A DNA stretch of 64,000 bases from Brugia malayi (GCF_000002995.4 NW_025062477.1:5924649-5988648), one strand, 5' to 3'. Positions 12,605-25,080 are shown, numbered from the stretch's first letter. The notes: generated by a model not told the origin, from the sequence alone. Made by a program: numbers and translations.

Positions 12605-14280
12605 AACGCCACTGGGTCAAATGCTATCCAAAGAAGAAACACATCAACAGCACGAAGCCAGAAAAAGAATTATTGAAGAAAAAATACTGCGTATCGAGCT
12701 ATATGCAAGCACTCTCTAAACTGCTAATGCAAAATGGATTGAACATGTTCAACAGTCATCACCATCAAAGAAACAAGAAAAAGGGAAATAGGCCAAAATG
12801 GTTTATGGTTAAAAAGGTATTTCAAACCTAATAAATAAAGATAAAGAAATTGTTAGAACTCTAATTATGTACAAAAATGATTCAGAGTTAACCTTCCAAC
12901 GCTTAAAACAAGGTGAAATAAAACAGGAACTAATCCAAAAAACCTTCAGTCCAAAGTTAATTTATCTCAAACACCATTACCTGTATTTATGGTAACCGAG
13001 GGTCTTAGAGTAGTTTTGAAGCCCCAGTTCACTTATAAAATATACCAGATATCCAAAAGTTGAACTATTTGGTGTTATAAAGGTGAAGTTATGCTGGCTA
13101 TCAGGGTTATGGCATAACTCCTGAGAATTATAAAATTATAAGAAAGGTCCTTATTGAGAAATCCCCATAGTCATACATTATCAAGAAATCGCTCTACAAC
13201 GAATTGCAGAGAATGGAAAGCAACAACTGAAGCTATCGAAAGATTACCCCGACAGTTTGAAGCAGTGAGCAAAAATCTTGAACAAGGAAGTATCAAGATT
13301 ATTATTGAAACTAAACTGCCAGTTTTGATCCTGGATAAAATATAACAACAAAAGAAGGGTCCAGTCGTTAAACAATTCTTAGCGAAATTGATTCAAAGAA
13401 GTGGAGAAATTAAACGAAGTCAAACTTTCGATAATACGAGGGCAACTAAAATTAAAGTTAATCCACGATTTTCTCCAAAAAAAAACCTTAAGCTTTAACC
13501 ATAACAGATTTATCTCTGACACCCAATTACAAATGAAGGTAGAATGTAAAGGAAACTGGTAAAACTAAAAGATCCTGTACCTCCTGCAACTAGGATCATT
13601 GAGACAACGAATGTCCAATCTACCAATCTTCAAACAAAGAATACAACGACTGAAGGAGCTCAGCGATCGAAACTGGGACATACAGCAACCAATTGTAAAG
13701 GAATAAAGTGAATATGTTTCTATTGCAAGAGTATTCATAAGATGGCATTACGTCAAGACAGATATAACAGTCAAGAAGATAAATTCGATAAAAGTGATCA
13801 GTCCAATATTACAACAACGGATACCAAATAACAAGGAAGTGTTTTTTTTTTGTAAAGTTGAAATTACTAACTTAAATATGCCTGATATCCCAAATAAGGT
13901 TGTAGTTTTATTTGATAGTGTACACAAGCAACTTGTATATCAAAGACGATTAAACTTACAAATAATTTATTACGAGAATGTGAAGTTTGCAAGGTTCAGT
14001 GAAAGAAATCCTCAAATCTCATTCCGTGTCAAAGTATGATTTGTAACAATTTCCTAAATTGTACCAATTACCGTGGTCGATTATTTAGCAGGTAAAGTAA
14101 GGATAATATCAATAAAACATGATACTCAGACATTTTGAAACAGTGTCCACTTAGAGAAGAAAATAGAAGTTGGAAACAACCGATTAAATTATTGGTATTG
14201 ACTACTTCTTTAAATTTATTTCACTCGAGAAGGTTCAAGTTACAAATTGAGTTCTCATTTATACAATAATGAGTCCAGTG
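12605..14280 (+). pseudogene. BEL/Pao gag-protease remnant
   Basis: Frame-shifted pieces occur in the correct order. A gag N-terminal block (LGQMLSKEETHQQHEARKRI) at about 12614-12800 is interrupted by a stop. The retrotransposon gag region (DUF1759-like) at about 13030-13345 includes YPDSLKQ-like and KLPVLILDK segments. A protease-like region at 13830-14040 has its catalytic Asp-Ser-Gly replaced (reads LFDSVHKQL). A post-protease segment lies near 14160-14270. Many in-frame stops and frameshifts show that it is dead. Recognition is by resemblance to the BEL/Pao family, not by any search. Confidence 0.65.
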
Positions 14281-14291
14281 ACTGCGAGATG

Positions 14292-14708
14292 TGTCGTGGA
14301 ATGTATTGACTTCCAGATATTTTATTTTGCCTCAAACTTGGGTAATTAAACCAACAAATCAACATTATAACAACGAGTAACGAAAGATATGATATAATTA
14401 TAAAACATTAAAATGATATCAAAAACCACTCCAAAATGTAGAACGAATAACTGTAATGGAGGTGGTTGGTTTATAAAGAGAAACTGAACTGACCAGATAT
14501 TTGGCAGAGGGCATTTAACTGATGTGAAACAAAGATTGCTAACAAAGAGTTTTTTATTGTGTGAGAAAAAGGAATTAGCATAATGGCTTAAATGATCTAC
14601 ACATAGATTAGTTATAAATGCGAATTTCGCATTTGGACAATGAGTTATCAGACATTTGTCAAAAGTATTAGAATTTGAATGCAGTTGAAATGTATCGTTT
14701 TTACGACA
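14292..14708 (+). mobile_element. Second copy of the 416-bp LTR-like element
   Basis: This segment is nearly identical to 7036-7451 over its whole length, with the same TGTCGT start and ACGACA end. It interrupts the BEL/Pao remnant between protease and reverse transcriptase, so it arrived after, or recombined with, that element. The flanking five bases (AGATG and GGAAG) do not form a target-site duplication. Divergence between the copies is concentrated in the last 60 bp. Confidence 0.7.
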
Positions 14709-14719
14709 GGAAGAGGATA

Positions 14720-15217
14720 TAATGGAAGGAAATCTAATCAGTTCGATGTGAAACTGGAGGATCCTAACGAAACATTAAGCACACAAGGTGTTGCACTATT
14801 CAAAATAAAGATCAGACTAATGTAGTGCCTATTAATGACGACAATCCGAAATCGATTGATTTTGAAAAAATAGGTACACAAGAACAGCCTAATTAAAATG
14901 ATGAAGAAGCCTTAAAACAATTTCGGGGAAATATAAACAAATCTAATGGAAGACACCAAGTAGCTTGGCCGTGGAAAGAATCGAGAATCAAGTTAAACAA
15001 TAACTATGGATTGTGTCTAAGGACGCTTACAATGTCTATTAAGAGACTCCAAAACAACGAACTTTTTACGTATTGCTATGAAATTATAAAAAATTTTTCT
15101 TACGGAAAGAGTTGTTTGGTTAGGCATAGTCGAAATCTTTATGGTAAATTGGTGGATTTGTTCAGAGAATTTCGTTTTATTAATTCCCGAGTAGTTTTTG
15201 TAATGGATATTTTGTAG
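14720..15217 (+). pseudogene. BEL/Pao reverse-transcriptase N-terminal remnant
   Basis: Reading frames here include IDFEKIGTQEQPN followed by NGRHQVAWPWKESRIKLNNN and LCLRTLTMSIKRLQNNELFT. This is the order expected at the protease-RT junction and RT start of BEL/Pao elements (a GRYxVxWPWKE-type motif). The frame ends at 15217, before the catalytic palm motifs, and no YxDD-type active site was seen. It carries on the gag-protease remnant on the other side of the 14292-14708 insertion. Confidence 0.65.
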
Positions 15218-15572
15218 CGAGAAGTCAACGAATATGGTTTTATTCCTTTATTCGTGACTTACAATATAATATAATAATAATACTGAAATTAAGTATAAAG
15301 TAGGAAGAATAATGAAGGGTGATCCGTGGACAGTTGAAGTTTTGAGTGTTTCGTCCAGAGTGTCCTCCTTTGTATTAGTATATGGTTTATATATGTTAAG
15401 ACGTGAAAATGGTTTACAGACAGACATTACACCGTCTATACATTACTTCGCCTTACATTTGCATACGTGTTTATAATATAGGGATTTTAATAAGATGAAA
15501 GATTAGTTAAACGATTGCAACATTGTTAACAAGTATTTTTTTGGTGCTTTGCGATATTGAAATTCGCGACAA
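15218..15572 (+). mobile_element. Possible LTR fragment ending in TTCGCGACA
   Basis: The non-coding stretch between the RT and integrase remnants ends ATTGAAATTCGCGACA at 15572. That resembles the 18003-18023 end (GCGAAATTATAATTCGCGACA) and is the inverse of the LTR start at 10686 (TGTCGCAAATTTTAATTTCGC). It is therefore a candidate LTR end in plus orientation. The left end is not defined. Confidence 0.35.
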
Positions 15573-15589
15573 TGAAAAGTACATACTTA

Positions 15590-17250
15590 AGAGAAACTTG
15601 TCAAATATTGGGCGAGTACAACAGAAACTCTGGATACATTTTGGAAAATATGGAGAGATCAGCACTTAATTAGTTTGAGAAACGTACACAAGGAGAACAT
15701 AAATCTCCGAAAAGCGCAGAGATTAGCATTAGAGCCCTTATTGAAGGAGGAATTGTGAAATTTAAAAAAAAAAAAAAAAAAAAAAACGATGTAGTAGAAT
15801 TAATAAACTGCACGAAAATATTTACAACGAAGACGACAATAAAAGTAAAATAATTTTAAAACGAATACTACGAAAGGCAAAAAAACTAGTAGTAAAAATG
15901 GCCTGATCTTAAGAAGTTCTCGGGAAGTAGAAATTATATCGTGATATTGATGGTGACGAGAAGACTCTGGGAAGACTTGGACCGTTGCTATCAAAATCAA
16001 CGCAATTCCCGTAGATAAAGAATTACCAGCTGATAATAAAGAAGTAATATGAAAGTTCCACACCTCTGCCAATTTCACTTGGTCAAGCTTCGGTAGACAT
16101 ACTGGATATATTATGGATAAGCATATGTTAAATTGATTCCTGGAAAACTTTGTAAACGATGTAACATTATACTTTTTGAATAGTCAGGATTTCCATCATC
16201 CATCAAAAAGAATGAAGGTGACCGGACCATTCAAGAGAATCCTTTCGCTCCCATGTGAGTAAAGGAAAACAATATGGGCTCAAACGTTGAGTGGCTATAT
16301 TCACGTGTTTCGTCACAAGAGTCATTCACATGGAAGTCATGAAATACATGAATGTTGAGGTTTTTATGCAAGGTTTATCAGCCGGAAGCGACGTCTAAAA
16401 TTTGATATCTAAAATCTGTGGCGTCCATAACGCCAAGAATCTTGTAGCTTCTTAGTACAAGAGAATAGCAATCAAGAATTAGAGAAACTAAGGTAGAAAT
16501 TCATTACATCAATAGCAAAGAGGTGTTTATGAATGGTTGAAGTAGTAAAAAGAACTTTATAAAGAACAGCAAAGAAAAACCTCATGGGAAAAGAATTCAA
16601 CGTTATTATAGCCGAAATTAAATGCATAGTAAACAAAAAACACTGGAAGAAACATTATAAAAGGGAAAAATAGTACTAAGTCCAGGGATTTTCTGTGATC
16701 TAAAGATGTGAAGAATTCATTGGAGTATGAGAACAATTTACATGAGAATGAGGAAACGAAAACTTCAAATGTCTCACTCGTCAAGAATTGATCAACCATT
16801 ATTAGAGTACTAGGAAAGATTGCAACGTTTGCGAAAATATGGCAAGAGGAATATTTGGAAGAATTAAGAAAAAATAACGCAAAAATTGCATAAAATTCCT
16901 CGCATCATGTATGCCGTAGATCGATCAATGGCGAAATATTATTACTGGAAGGGGAAGGTGGTTCTAGAAATTCTTGAAAAAAGGGTAGAAAAATTCGAGT
17001 AGAAAAACTGATCGAGAGAAGACGAATTTGTTGATCTGTTATCGCGGGATATCGAACGGTACACAGTTAAATCGTACTGTGGTAAATTTGTATTCATTAG
17101 AGATCCACTCTGCAAGCCCAGACACAATAACTTCTCTCCTCCCGAGAATGTTGTTCCTAACGAAGTGGAAATGAAGAAACAGTATCCTTTTTGTCTAAGG
17201 CCAGCATTCTCCTGCTTCAAATCACACATATTGCTTATACATTGCACTAC
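15590..17250 (+). pseudogene. BEL/Pao integrase-region remnants
   Basis: Pieces resembling the integrase part of BEL/Pao are scattered here. At 15640-15720 a frame reads [20 protein letters not shown], like the segment before the integrase C-terminal domain. At 16780-16860 a frame reads TIIRVLGKIATFAKIW, like the region before the integrase zinc finger. At 17050-17110 a frame reads NGTQLNRTVVNLYSLEI, like the polyprotein's C-terminal end. All are broken by stops, and their order suggests more than one element. The A-rich run at 15765-15786 may mark a junction. Confidence 0.5.
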
Positions 17251-18002
17251 AAAACGCTATACCAATGTACAGGTCCTGAAGACGCTATTCCTTGTGATCT
17301 CGTATGAAGACTGTGCTCTCACTTGTTAAAACATATGATCCTATCGTCATCAGATTCATTTTATAAAATCCTTCGGCTAGATTGGTTATAATAACGAAAT
17401 GGTGTTGGCCAGTGAGTCAGTGAATTAGCAGGAATAAAGGCAATTAAGAGAGGCAGAGATGAAAGAGACAGTAATAGAGCTGTTTACAAGGAAGAGTTCT
17501 CTCAATCGGTCAATAAATATGCTGTACTCTCTGGACATAGACGATGAAGAGAAGTAGAGAAATTAATCAATAACGTTTGACTGGTACGGGAAGTTGATAG
17601 ATAGGAGCTTAATGTTCTCTGAATTAGGATTTCTACATGATGAAGAGATGAAGCGGTGATATCGAATAGGTTTTTGAATAAAAGGAGGGAATTACGAGTT
17701 GATTATGATAAGAGTAAATTTTGTTGATTAATATTGTATTTATATATGCAAGAATTGGGCGTGACTATAATAAGATGTTATGATGAATTTAAAGCAAGAA
17801 ATTATGACAGGTATCAACAAATCCTGTAAATAAAATCATGGATTGGACAAGAAATCACAGTTCTGACAATGATTTATAATACTTTGAGATTGTTTACTAT
17901 GATTTTGTTCTCAAAATTCTATCAAATGATTTGTGATACTGTAAGATTATTTATAATAATTGGTTAGTTTTTTGTTTATATTATTATTTTGGTTAGAGTT
18001 TC

Positions 18003-18023
18003 GCGAAATTATAATTCGCGACA
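18003..18023 (+). mobile_element. Putative LTR 3' terminus
   Basis: GCGAAATTATAATTCGCGAC followed by A at 18023 matches the form of the 15572 terminus and the inverse of the 10686 LTR start. It lies downstream of the integrase-end remnant, where a 3' LTR would end. The upstream limit of the LTR cannot be set from one copy. Confidence 0.35.
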
Positions 18024-18089
18024 CCTTGGATTCATTTCTTATGTGATTACGTTTGTTATTTTTTTTTTCTTTTTTTTTTGAGATTTAGA

Positions 18090-18711
18090 AATTTGATTCC
18101 TTAGAGTATTTTTCATGTGATTCCTTATCATTTTATCTAACTCATAATTTTGTTTATTTCAGAACTCTAATTTGTTTATTTCAGAAACCTAATAATAATG
18201 TCTTATTTCAAATTCATCGTAAGATCTTATTGTAAACACACCCAATTCTTAACACATATATAAACACAACATTAACAAACAAGGATTCATTATTACTATT
18301 ATTACTACCAACTTAATAACTCCAGAAAAGAATAATTATCCTTTTTTTATTTCTATTTCTACAACTCAGATTATTGGTATTGTACGTTTCATAAAAATAA
18401 AGATACGACAATCTCACTGATGTATCATAAAAGTTAGCATAATTTACGCCATTTTACTTGATTCCACGACAAAATCAGCAGCCTTCTTAATATATTAATT
18501 GAACGACTTATTCTACAATCAAATTAAGTCCTTCAAATTCTTGTAATTCCCTGATCAACGACAAACCTTTCACGACATTTTTTGTACCATGAGCCGAGAC
18601 CCATGTCTAGCAACATTATCGCAAGCATCCAACTGGCAAAGGAAAGGTTAGTCAATCTTCTTACAGAAATAAATTTAATGGAGTTTAAATCACTGGAACC
18701 AAGTATGATAT
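18090..18711 (+). repeat. Near-identical duplicate of 10805-11403 (LTR plus gag start)
   Basis: About 600 bp matches 10805-11403 with only a few substitutions and a local insertion of about 20 bp near 18165. It carries most of the LTR, the TTTCACGACA end, the primer-binding-like region and the first 30 or so codons of gag, and then diverges abruptly at 18711. The direct repeats flank the 11.4-18.0 kb block of retroelement debris. Confidence 0.8.
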
Positions 18712-20360
18712 CCAGCCTACTGGTTTTTGCGTGATTTATTTTCACTTCATTTTCTCAATAGCTTTCTTCATCCCCCTCTTTTCTAAAACATGCTTCTTCG
18801 AAAAAAAAAACCATTTATAACATGTAAAAATAAAATTGTATTAAATCCATAGAACTAAAGATTGTCTTATTTGAGCATTCCTTAGACAAATGTCCCAATG
18901 ATCACATAAGAATCATTTAATATTCATCTTCGGCTTATTTACATTGTTACTTATGTGCATTGTTTATTAACAAAGAATAAGTTTTGAATTTGTTTATAAT
19001 TATCAGTTCCTTATTTAGTTGATTTCTTTTATTGTTGTTCCTTACCAACTGTAAATTATATTAGAATTTGACAAAGTTAATAACACTTTGTTTAGCTGAC
19101 CTCTTCTGCCTTTATTGCGATTAAGTTTTCTGAATCTGGCATCCACTACCTTTTTGCAATTACTTCTTCAAGCTTTCTAATATTGTTCGATAACTACGAC
19201 CAGCAACAATCTTTATTTCAATAAAATAAGGATTAACAAGACGTGGCCTTCTCTCCAAAACTCCACAATCTACTCGAATCAGCCCTATTTCACGACACCC
19301 TAGTCTTTTGGTTAATTCAAGTTTTTAGGTAACTTTCTATTACTGCATGCCTTTTTGTTGACTTATTTATTAAATGTCATTTTGATTACTCTATTTATTG
19401 CATGTACAACAAGTATCGGCAAATGAAATCCAGTGTAAACAGTGTATATGAACTGCTAGTTGAATTCCCGAATTATTAATCCACTGGTAATTAACAACCT
19501 TATTCAATGAATTAATTTTTCAAGTTTAAGTTGATTTAACTAAATTCTTAAACAAGAGAGAGGAAAAATTATCGGATTAAAGATGATTTTTCCACTACGT
19601 AGTGCACAATGAGTAAAATGTAACAGTGCGCACAATTATATAATAACATCAAAAAAAAAAAAAACAATTCACGAGATTCTATGAGTTTTTCATCAATTAA
19701 GCGTCTAGTTAAATAAGCGTACATTTCAATGACCTTTAAAAAGCATTGCTCGAAGAAGACTCGAAAATAGAATGACTGTTTGCTACAAAGGACTGATGGT
19801 GACATGTGTTCACGACGAAATGTCTCACACACAATAAGGCTCACTCAGTGCTGAATACGCAGTACAGTTGTGAGTTACCTTTATAGCTTGTTTACAGGGA
19901 CAGGTAAGCTTTCAGCAAATCAACGAATTCCATGAGAACATTATGCCTTATGGTACTTCGCGGTTGGTCAATCTTTCTCTTCTGCAGTAATTTCCTTGTT
20001 TGGAATTTTTTATGCTGGAGTTGAGATGCCTAAATTTCTGGTTCACCTTTTTATGTATTTTTTGGCTTACTTGTCTTTACATTTATCATTTTCTGATTAT
20101 CTTCTTTGGTAGCACACTGAAGTGGCTGAGTTGTTGTAAACTTTCATTTTTACTTTTACAATTAAATTTTTACTATTAAATGATTTCAATTTTATTGCCA
20201 GATGCTACTGTTAATTCACATTTGTTCATTAATTCATTTGATCGGATAATGTGTAGTGATATTACTTATTCGATATCTCATCACTAGACACAAAAGTTAA
20301 AGGAATTAAGCGCATGAATGAAAATTTTTTTCTTGATAGCACGATATGTGTTCATTGTTA
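18712..20360. other. Intergenic, no gene seen
   Basis: No exon could be placed in this stretch. It must hold the 5' regulatory region of HBS1, but no promoter motif can be identified. Short poly-A runs and AT-rich sequence dominate. Some of it could be further unrecognised retroelement sequence. Confidence 0.45.
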
Positions 20361-20377
20361 ATTTCAGAAATTGAAAG
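20361..20377 (+). promoter_or_regulatory. Probable trans-splice acceptor and 5' leader of HBS1
   Basis: AATTTCAG at 20360-20367 is a strong nematode 3' splice site located 10 nt upstream of the HBS1 start codon. No upstream donor in the same transcript is evident. This is the usual arrangement for spliced-leader addition. RNA data would be needed to prove it. Confidence 0.5.
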
Positions 20378-23300
20378 ATGTCTCGACATCGCAATATTCG
20401 TAATATGAATTACGACGAGGGTTAGTATTGTTGCTGTTGCCTTTATTAGTAATAAATAGATTAATGACAGTTTTTAACATAGATTATTTCTGAAATATCC
20501 TACCTTTCTCGTACATTCATATCAGTCTTGCGCTGTGATGCATGCCTTTCTATCACATTATAGTAGAGCTTCTGGCGTGCTTTTGGATATATCTATAAGA
20601 ACATTATATCCTATGAAAATATTCTGGAGGAATAGATAATGGGTGAATGGAGAATTCTCATTACGTAATTTCATACTTAAGAGCGAGATGACGAAGATGA
20701 TGAAGAATTCCATCGATACAGTATCTCAACAGATGATGAAGTTGCTTCAGGTGCAGGTATTTCTTTCTTTACTATTTTTATTTTTTGCTATACAATGCAG
20801 TAGTAATTTTTTAGGACACTGATATGCTTGCCACATGATTTTTTTGCTTAACATATATTTGTCACTTCACGAAATTTATAATTACTATTCTTCCGTAGCA
20901 TTGTTTGCTTTTTTGTCGCTGGAATTACAAATTTGGCCCTCAGGAACTTTTCTATGGAGTAATATGTTCGTTCTTATTTGTTCTGCGTAGCAACTTGTCA
21001 TTTGTTGTTTCAATGAAACTTAATGAACTCACATTATTTGTTTACATAAGTACATTATGATATAGTGCATACTTACACTTTCTGGTTTTTATCATCTTAA
21101 CTCTATAAAATACAACGATTGATTTTTCTCATAGTTTTATTTCAGCGTAGATTTTGCAGTTTATTTAGTATGCTGTCTTCTTTTATAGAAGAATATTTAT
21201 ATAAGCGAACGCATACGAACTCTCTCAATAATAACAAGGCTGGTTGTTGCATCGGAGATTTCATTCCGGAAGAAGGTCTTCCAGAATTAATGAATGATGT
21301 AGTCGATGATTCTGGAGATTTTTGCTCCGCAACAATAAATGTTGAGAGACTTCACAGAGATGGTAATTACTTCATTTTCACTTCTTTTCCTTCATGTTCT
21401 TTTCTTTATAATGAGGAATACAGCTGTCTTTAACTTCTAATATTTTTCATACTTGGTATTGAACAGACTGAAGTTTAGAGTTAGCAGGAGACAGTGCGGC
21501 AAAAGATCATCAGTCAGTTAGAAGTAGAATTAAAGAAATTCAACTTCGGAAGCAGGTGATAAAGCGGGAAGCAGAAAAAGTGGACACGGTAAATTTCTTC
21601 TTGAATAATCTGATATTACCTCCCAAATATTCATTTGTTTCGCTTCAACCAACTTCCTGAAGGAAAATAAATATAAGTAGCGATTCTTTTTACAGTCTAG
21701 CATTCAATAAAAAGCGTTGTTAGGAATTCTGAACAGCGGTAGTGTACGTAAATATATATCGGTATTAATAATTCATACAGCTGATATATTATGTTATAGC
21801 AGAATGGCAATAATAAGCACTTATCAGAGATATCTCAAATGGAGAACTTGCAACTGTCAGAAAACAAAGAAAAGAAAAAAAAATCCTCGGACCAAGTATT
21901 AAGAACAAGTGCTAGCAGCAAAAGACTGGCTGCTCTTGATGCCGCATTAAATGCTGTTATACAGCCATCTAAGTTAGTTTATCATTATTTAGTTCTTTAG
22001 CTATATATACACCATTCTTTGGTTTACAAGCAGCATTCAACTATTAGAAGGGCTATTTTAAGAAATAACGAATGCTGGTTTTTGAGCAGTACCGCTATAA
22101 TAAAGGATATTTCAGAGTGAAGCAGCTCTTTCAAGAAAATAAGCCAATGGTTAATTTAGTCATTGTTGGCCATGTAGATGCTGGTAAAAGTACACTAATA
22201 GGACATCTTCTATATCAAGTATACTTTTAAGTCTCAAAACATATGGGTTAGGAATAGCTAAAGTCATTCATTCGGTATAGTGGTGAGAATCCCACTTATT
22301 TGGTATAATGGCTAAGCTGAAAGTATGCAGAATGTATCAGACCAGAAACTAATTATGTTTCACCACACAGTCTCACCAACTGAAATTATGTAAATGATCA
22401 AAAAATATCGACCTTAAACTTTATATGAAAAAAGATTGTTGCAATCATTGCATTCCAGCAAATAAGATCATAATTTATTCATGAGGATGATTGAAATTCT
22501 TTATGTCCTTGTGAAAGATATAATTTTACAGTTGGGTAGTGTTGATGAACGGACTATGCATAAATATAAACAAGAATCAGCTAAAACTGGCAAAGCATCC
22601 TTTGCATATGCTTGGATTCTTGACGATACACAGGTGTGCTACCATTTCAATTTAATGTTTTTTTTTATTAGAATTTGTGACATGAGGGATATTTTGAACA
22701 TGAGTTTAGTATTTCCTTGTTGAGTTTCATATGGATAAATAGATTCAGCTTAGGAAGAAAGGCAACGAGGTATAACAATGGATATTGCACGGACAACGTT
22801 CGAAACTGAGCATCGGAAAATTTTCGTTCTAGATGCACCAGGTCACAAGGATTTCATTCCCAACATGATTATGGGTATTCGTACTTTATTTACCTTACAA
22901 TTGTTCTTTTTTAAAGCTTTTTTAATTTTTTCAATATTGTTGAGGCTAAAAGGTATTCTAAACACCACACAGAAATTGCAATGCTTAATATAACAGTAAT
23001 TCCGTATTAAGTAGAATTTCTGTATGGTGTTTTCAATATGAAGTTTACATTTTTAGAGTGATTATTTGTTCATAGAATGTTATATCTTATGGCTTTAGGT
23101 GCCGCTGAAGCAGATGCTGGTATATTAGTTATCAATGCAACTCGTGGAGAATTTGAAACTGGGTTTGATCAGGGAGGTCAGACGAGGGAACATGCTGTCT
23201 TACTCAGATCTCTGGGTAAACCTTGTTGTTTAGTTAACTTATATAACGGCTACCCTTTCAAGAGATACGATGTATGCAGATTTGATTACTTTCCTTATAG

Positions 23301-25046
23301 CTTCAAAACTTTCAACTATTTGTTCATTTGATACTGGAGAGGAGATAGTACTTATTATTTTGCAGGGGTAGGTGAACTAATAGTTGCCATAAATAAGATG
23401 GATACGGTGAACTGGTGTCAACAACGTTACGATGAACTTTGTGCCACTTTAAAGGTTTTCCTTAGAAAGCAGGCTTCCTATTCAGCAGTTAAATTTGTTC
23501 CGCTTTCTGGATTGGATGGAACAAATTTGACAAAAGCTCCACCTGATGGTCACTCTTTGTGCACATGGTATCAAGGACCAACACTTTTGCAAGTAATGGG
23601 TGAGAATAATATTGTGTTTCCTAGGAATATATAGTTTTAGATTTGCTTGAGAGGAAAAAGACATTATTCTAGTTTGGAGAGTTTGTATCAACACTACTAG
23701 TAAAAGAGCTGAAATGTGAAAGAATGTAAAACAGATTAACTGTATTATCTTTTTAGATGAAATGCAAGTTCCAGTACGGTCACAGGATCGCCATTTCCGA
23801 GCTGTTATTAATGATATATACAAAGCCTCAACGTCAGCGCTTTCAGTAGGCATCAAAATTGAGGCTGGTTTTATAGAAAATGACGAGAAAGTGTACATAA
23901 TGCCAAATGCTGATCCTGTAATTGTTAAAGGTATCTTAATCGTCTCTTTCATTCTTGTGCTTATCACTGAAAAACACATAACTTGAGGACTAGTTCCACC
24001 ATTTGACTTTTTGAAAAAATAAAGAATAATGATTTTTATTTACTTTACACATGAAATCTGCATGCAGGGATAGTTGTGGAGGCCAATTCGAGGAAAGACA
24101 TTGGCTTTGCTGGCGATCAAGCTACGGTGACTCTAACACCTGTTTTAAATATCGAACCCAATTCCATGAGCATTGGATACGTTCTTTGTCGTGGTGGACA
24201 AGTTATTTTCCTATATTTTTCGCTCAATTTTTATTTCTTAATTACTCCAAATTAGAAAAGCAGGAGTGAAATTTTTTTACTTCCATCGGATAATAAAGAA
24301 CCAAGAATCTTACATTAAATTCGGCTTGCAAAGCTATACAGCCATAGGTTTGACGTATTGCATAGTTTGGAACCGCATGAATGCTTGAAGTGTTTTTATC
24401 TTTTTAAATCGATGTGTTGTAGGAATGTCTCATCCCTGGAAAGAAATATCTGGTGCGTATTGTTGTTTTCGATATTGTTATTCCGATCATAAAAGGCACT
24501 AAAGCTGAACTTTTCGCACATTCGTTGTGCGAACCTTGCACCATCACATTGTTGAAGGCAGAACTAAATAAATCTACAGGCGAAGTGATAAGGCAAAAAC
24601 CTAGGTTTTTTTCTTTGATTTGTTTTATTTTCTCATTTATGATATCGTTATTTCTGGATGTGAAGCAACCTCGCTGGCATTTTATTACTTATCAACATTA
24701 ACCTTTTTTCCGTTTTCTAATATTTTGAATTTCTTAGTGTCAGCATTCTTTATGTTGATGTTCACAGGTTAAACTGAAAAAAAAGTAGAGGATCAAAAAA
24801 TATCGCGTTGTATGTGGTCGTATGTATTAAGTTGATAAAGATGACACATTATAGCTCTCCGGTCAATTGATAACAGTTGTGAATTTTAGAGCACTAACAA
24901 AACATATGAGTGGAACAATTGAAATTCAAACTGAACGAGCTGTGAGCTTAGAACGGTATTCGGAATGTAAAGCACTTGGTCGTGTGACACTTCGCTGTGT
25001 GGGACGAACTGTTGCAGCAGGCATTATTGAACAGAGATTGGATTAA
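20378..25046 (+). CDS. HBS1: HBS1 ribosome-rescue GTPase
   Basis: HBS1 is an eRF3/EF-1alpha-like GTPase that acts with Pelota to split stalled cytoplasmic ribosomes in no-go and non-stop mRNA decay. Fourteen exons join in phase: 20378-20420, 20682-20756, 21189-21362, 21479-21588, 21803-21972, 22116-22218, 22532-22633, 22754-22874, 23099-23215, 23366-23599, 23757-23930, 24068-24201, 24423-24604 and 24890-25046. The total is 1896 nt, or 631 residues. The N-terminus [14 protein letters not shown] matches the conserved HBS1 start. A charged, probably disordered linker runs to about residue 190. The G domain follows: GHVDAGKST (about 209), RGITMD switch region, DAPGHKD (about 286), NKMD (about 348), PLSG. 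It ends with the two EF-Tu-type barrels ([26 protein letters not shown]). All GTPase motifs are intact. The gene converges with the PTR gene downstream. Confidence 0.95.
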
Positions 25047-25074
25047 CTGAATGCTTTTTTTATATGCTTTTCAT

Positions 25075-25080
25075 AATAAA
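25075..25080 (+). terminator. HBS1 polyadenylation signal
   Basis: AATAAA lies 29 bp after the HBS1 stop codon, the normal distance for a short nematode 3' UTR. Confidence 0.55.

Noticed and set aside
12589..12831. 80-codon plus frame (HWVKCYPKKKH...)
   Set aside because: A different plus frame over the same bases reads as the gag N-terminal block, so this one was not called as a gene.
16557..17247. Minus-strand frames of 80-101 codons in the retroelement block
   Set aside because: The plus strand here gives recognisable BEL/Pao integrase-region pieces, so the minus frames are shadows.
22260..22320. Two tRNA A-box-like stretches (GGTATAGTGGTGAG and GGTATAATGGCTAAG) in an HBS1 intron
   Set aside because: No B box (GGTTCGAATCC type) or acceptor-stem pairing follows, so there is no tRNA or clear SINE.
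23482..23979. 165-codon minus-strand open frame
   Set aside because: It is antisense to HBS1 exons 10 and 11 and is a shadow of conserved coding sequence on the plus strand.
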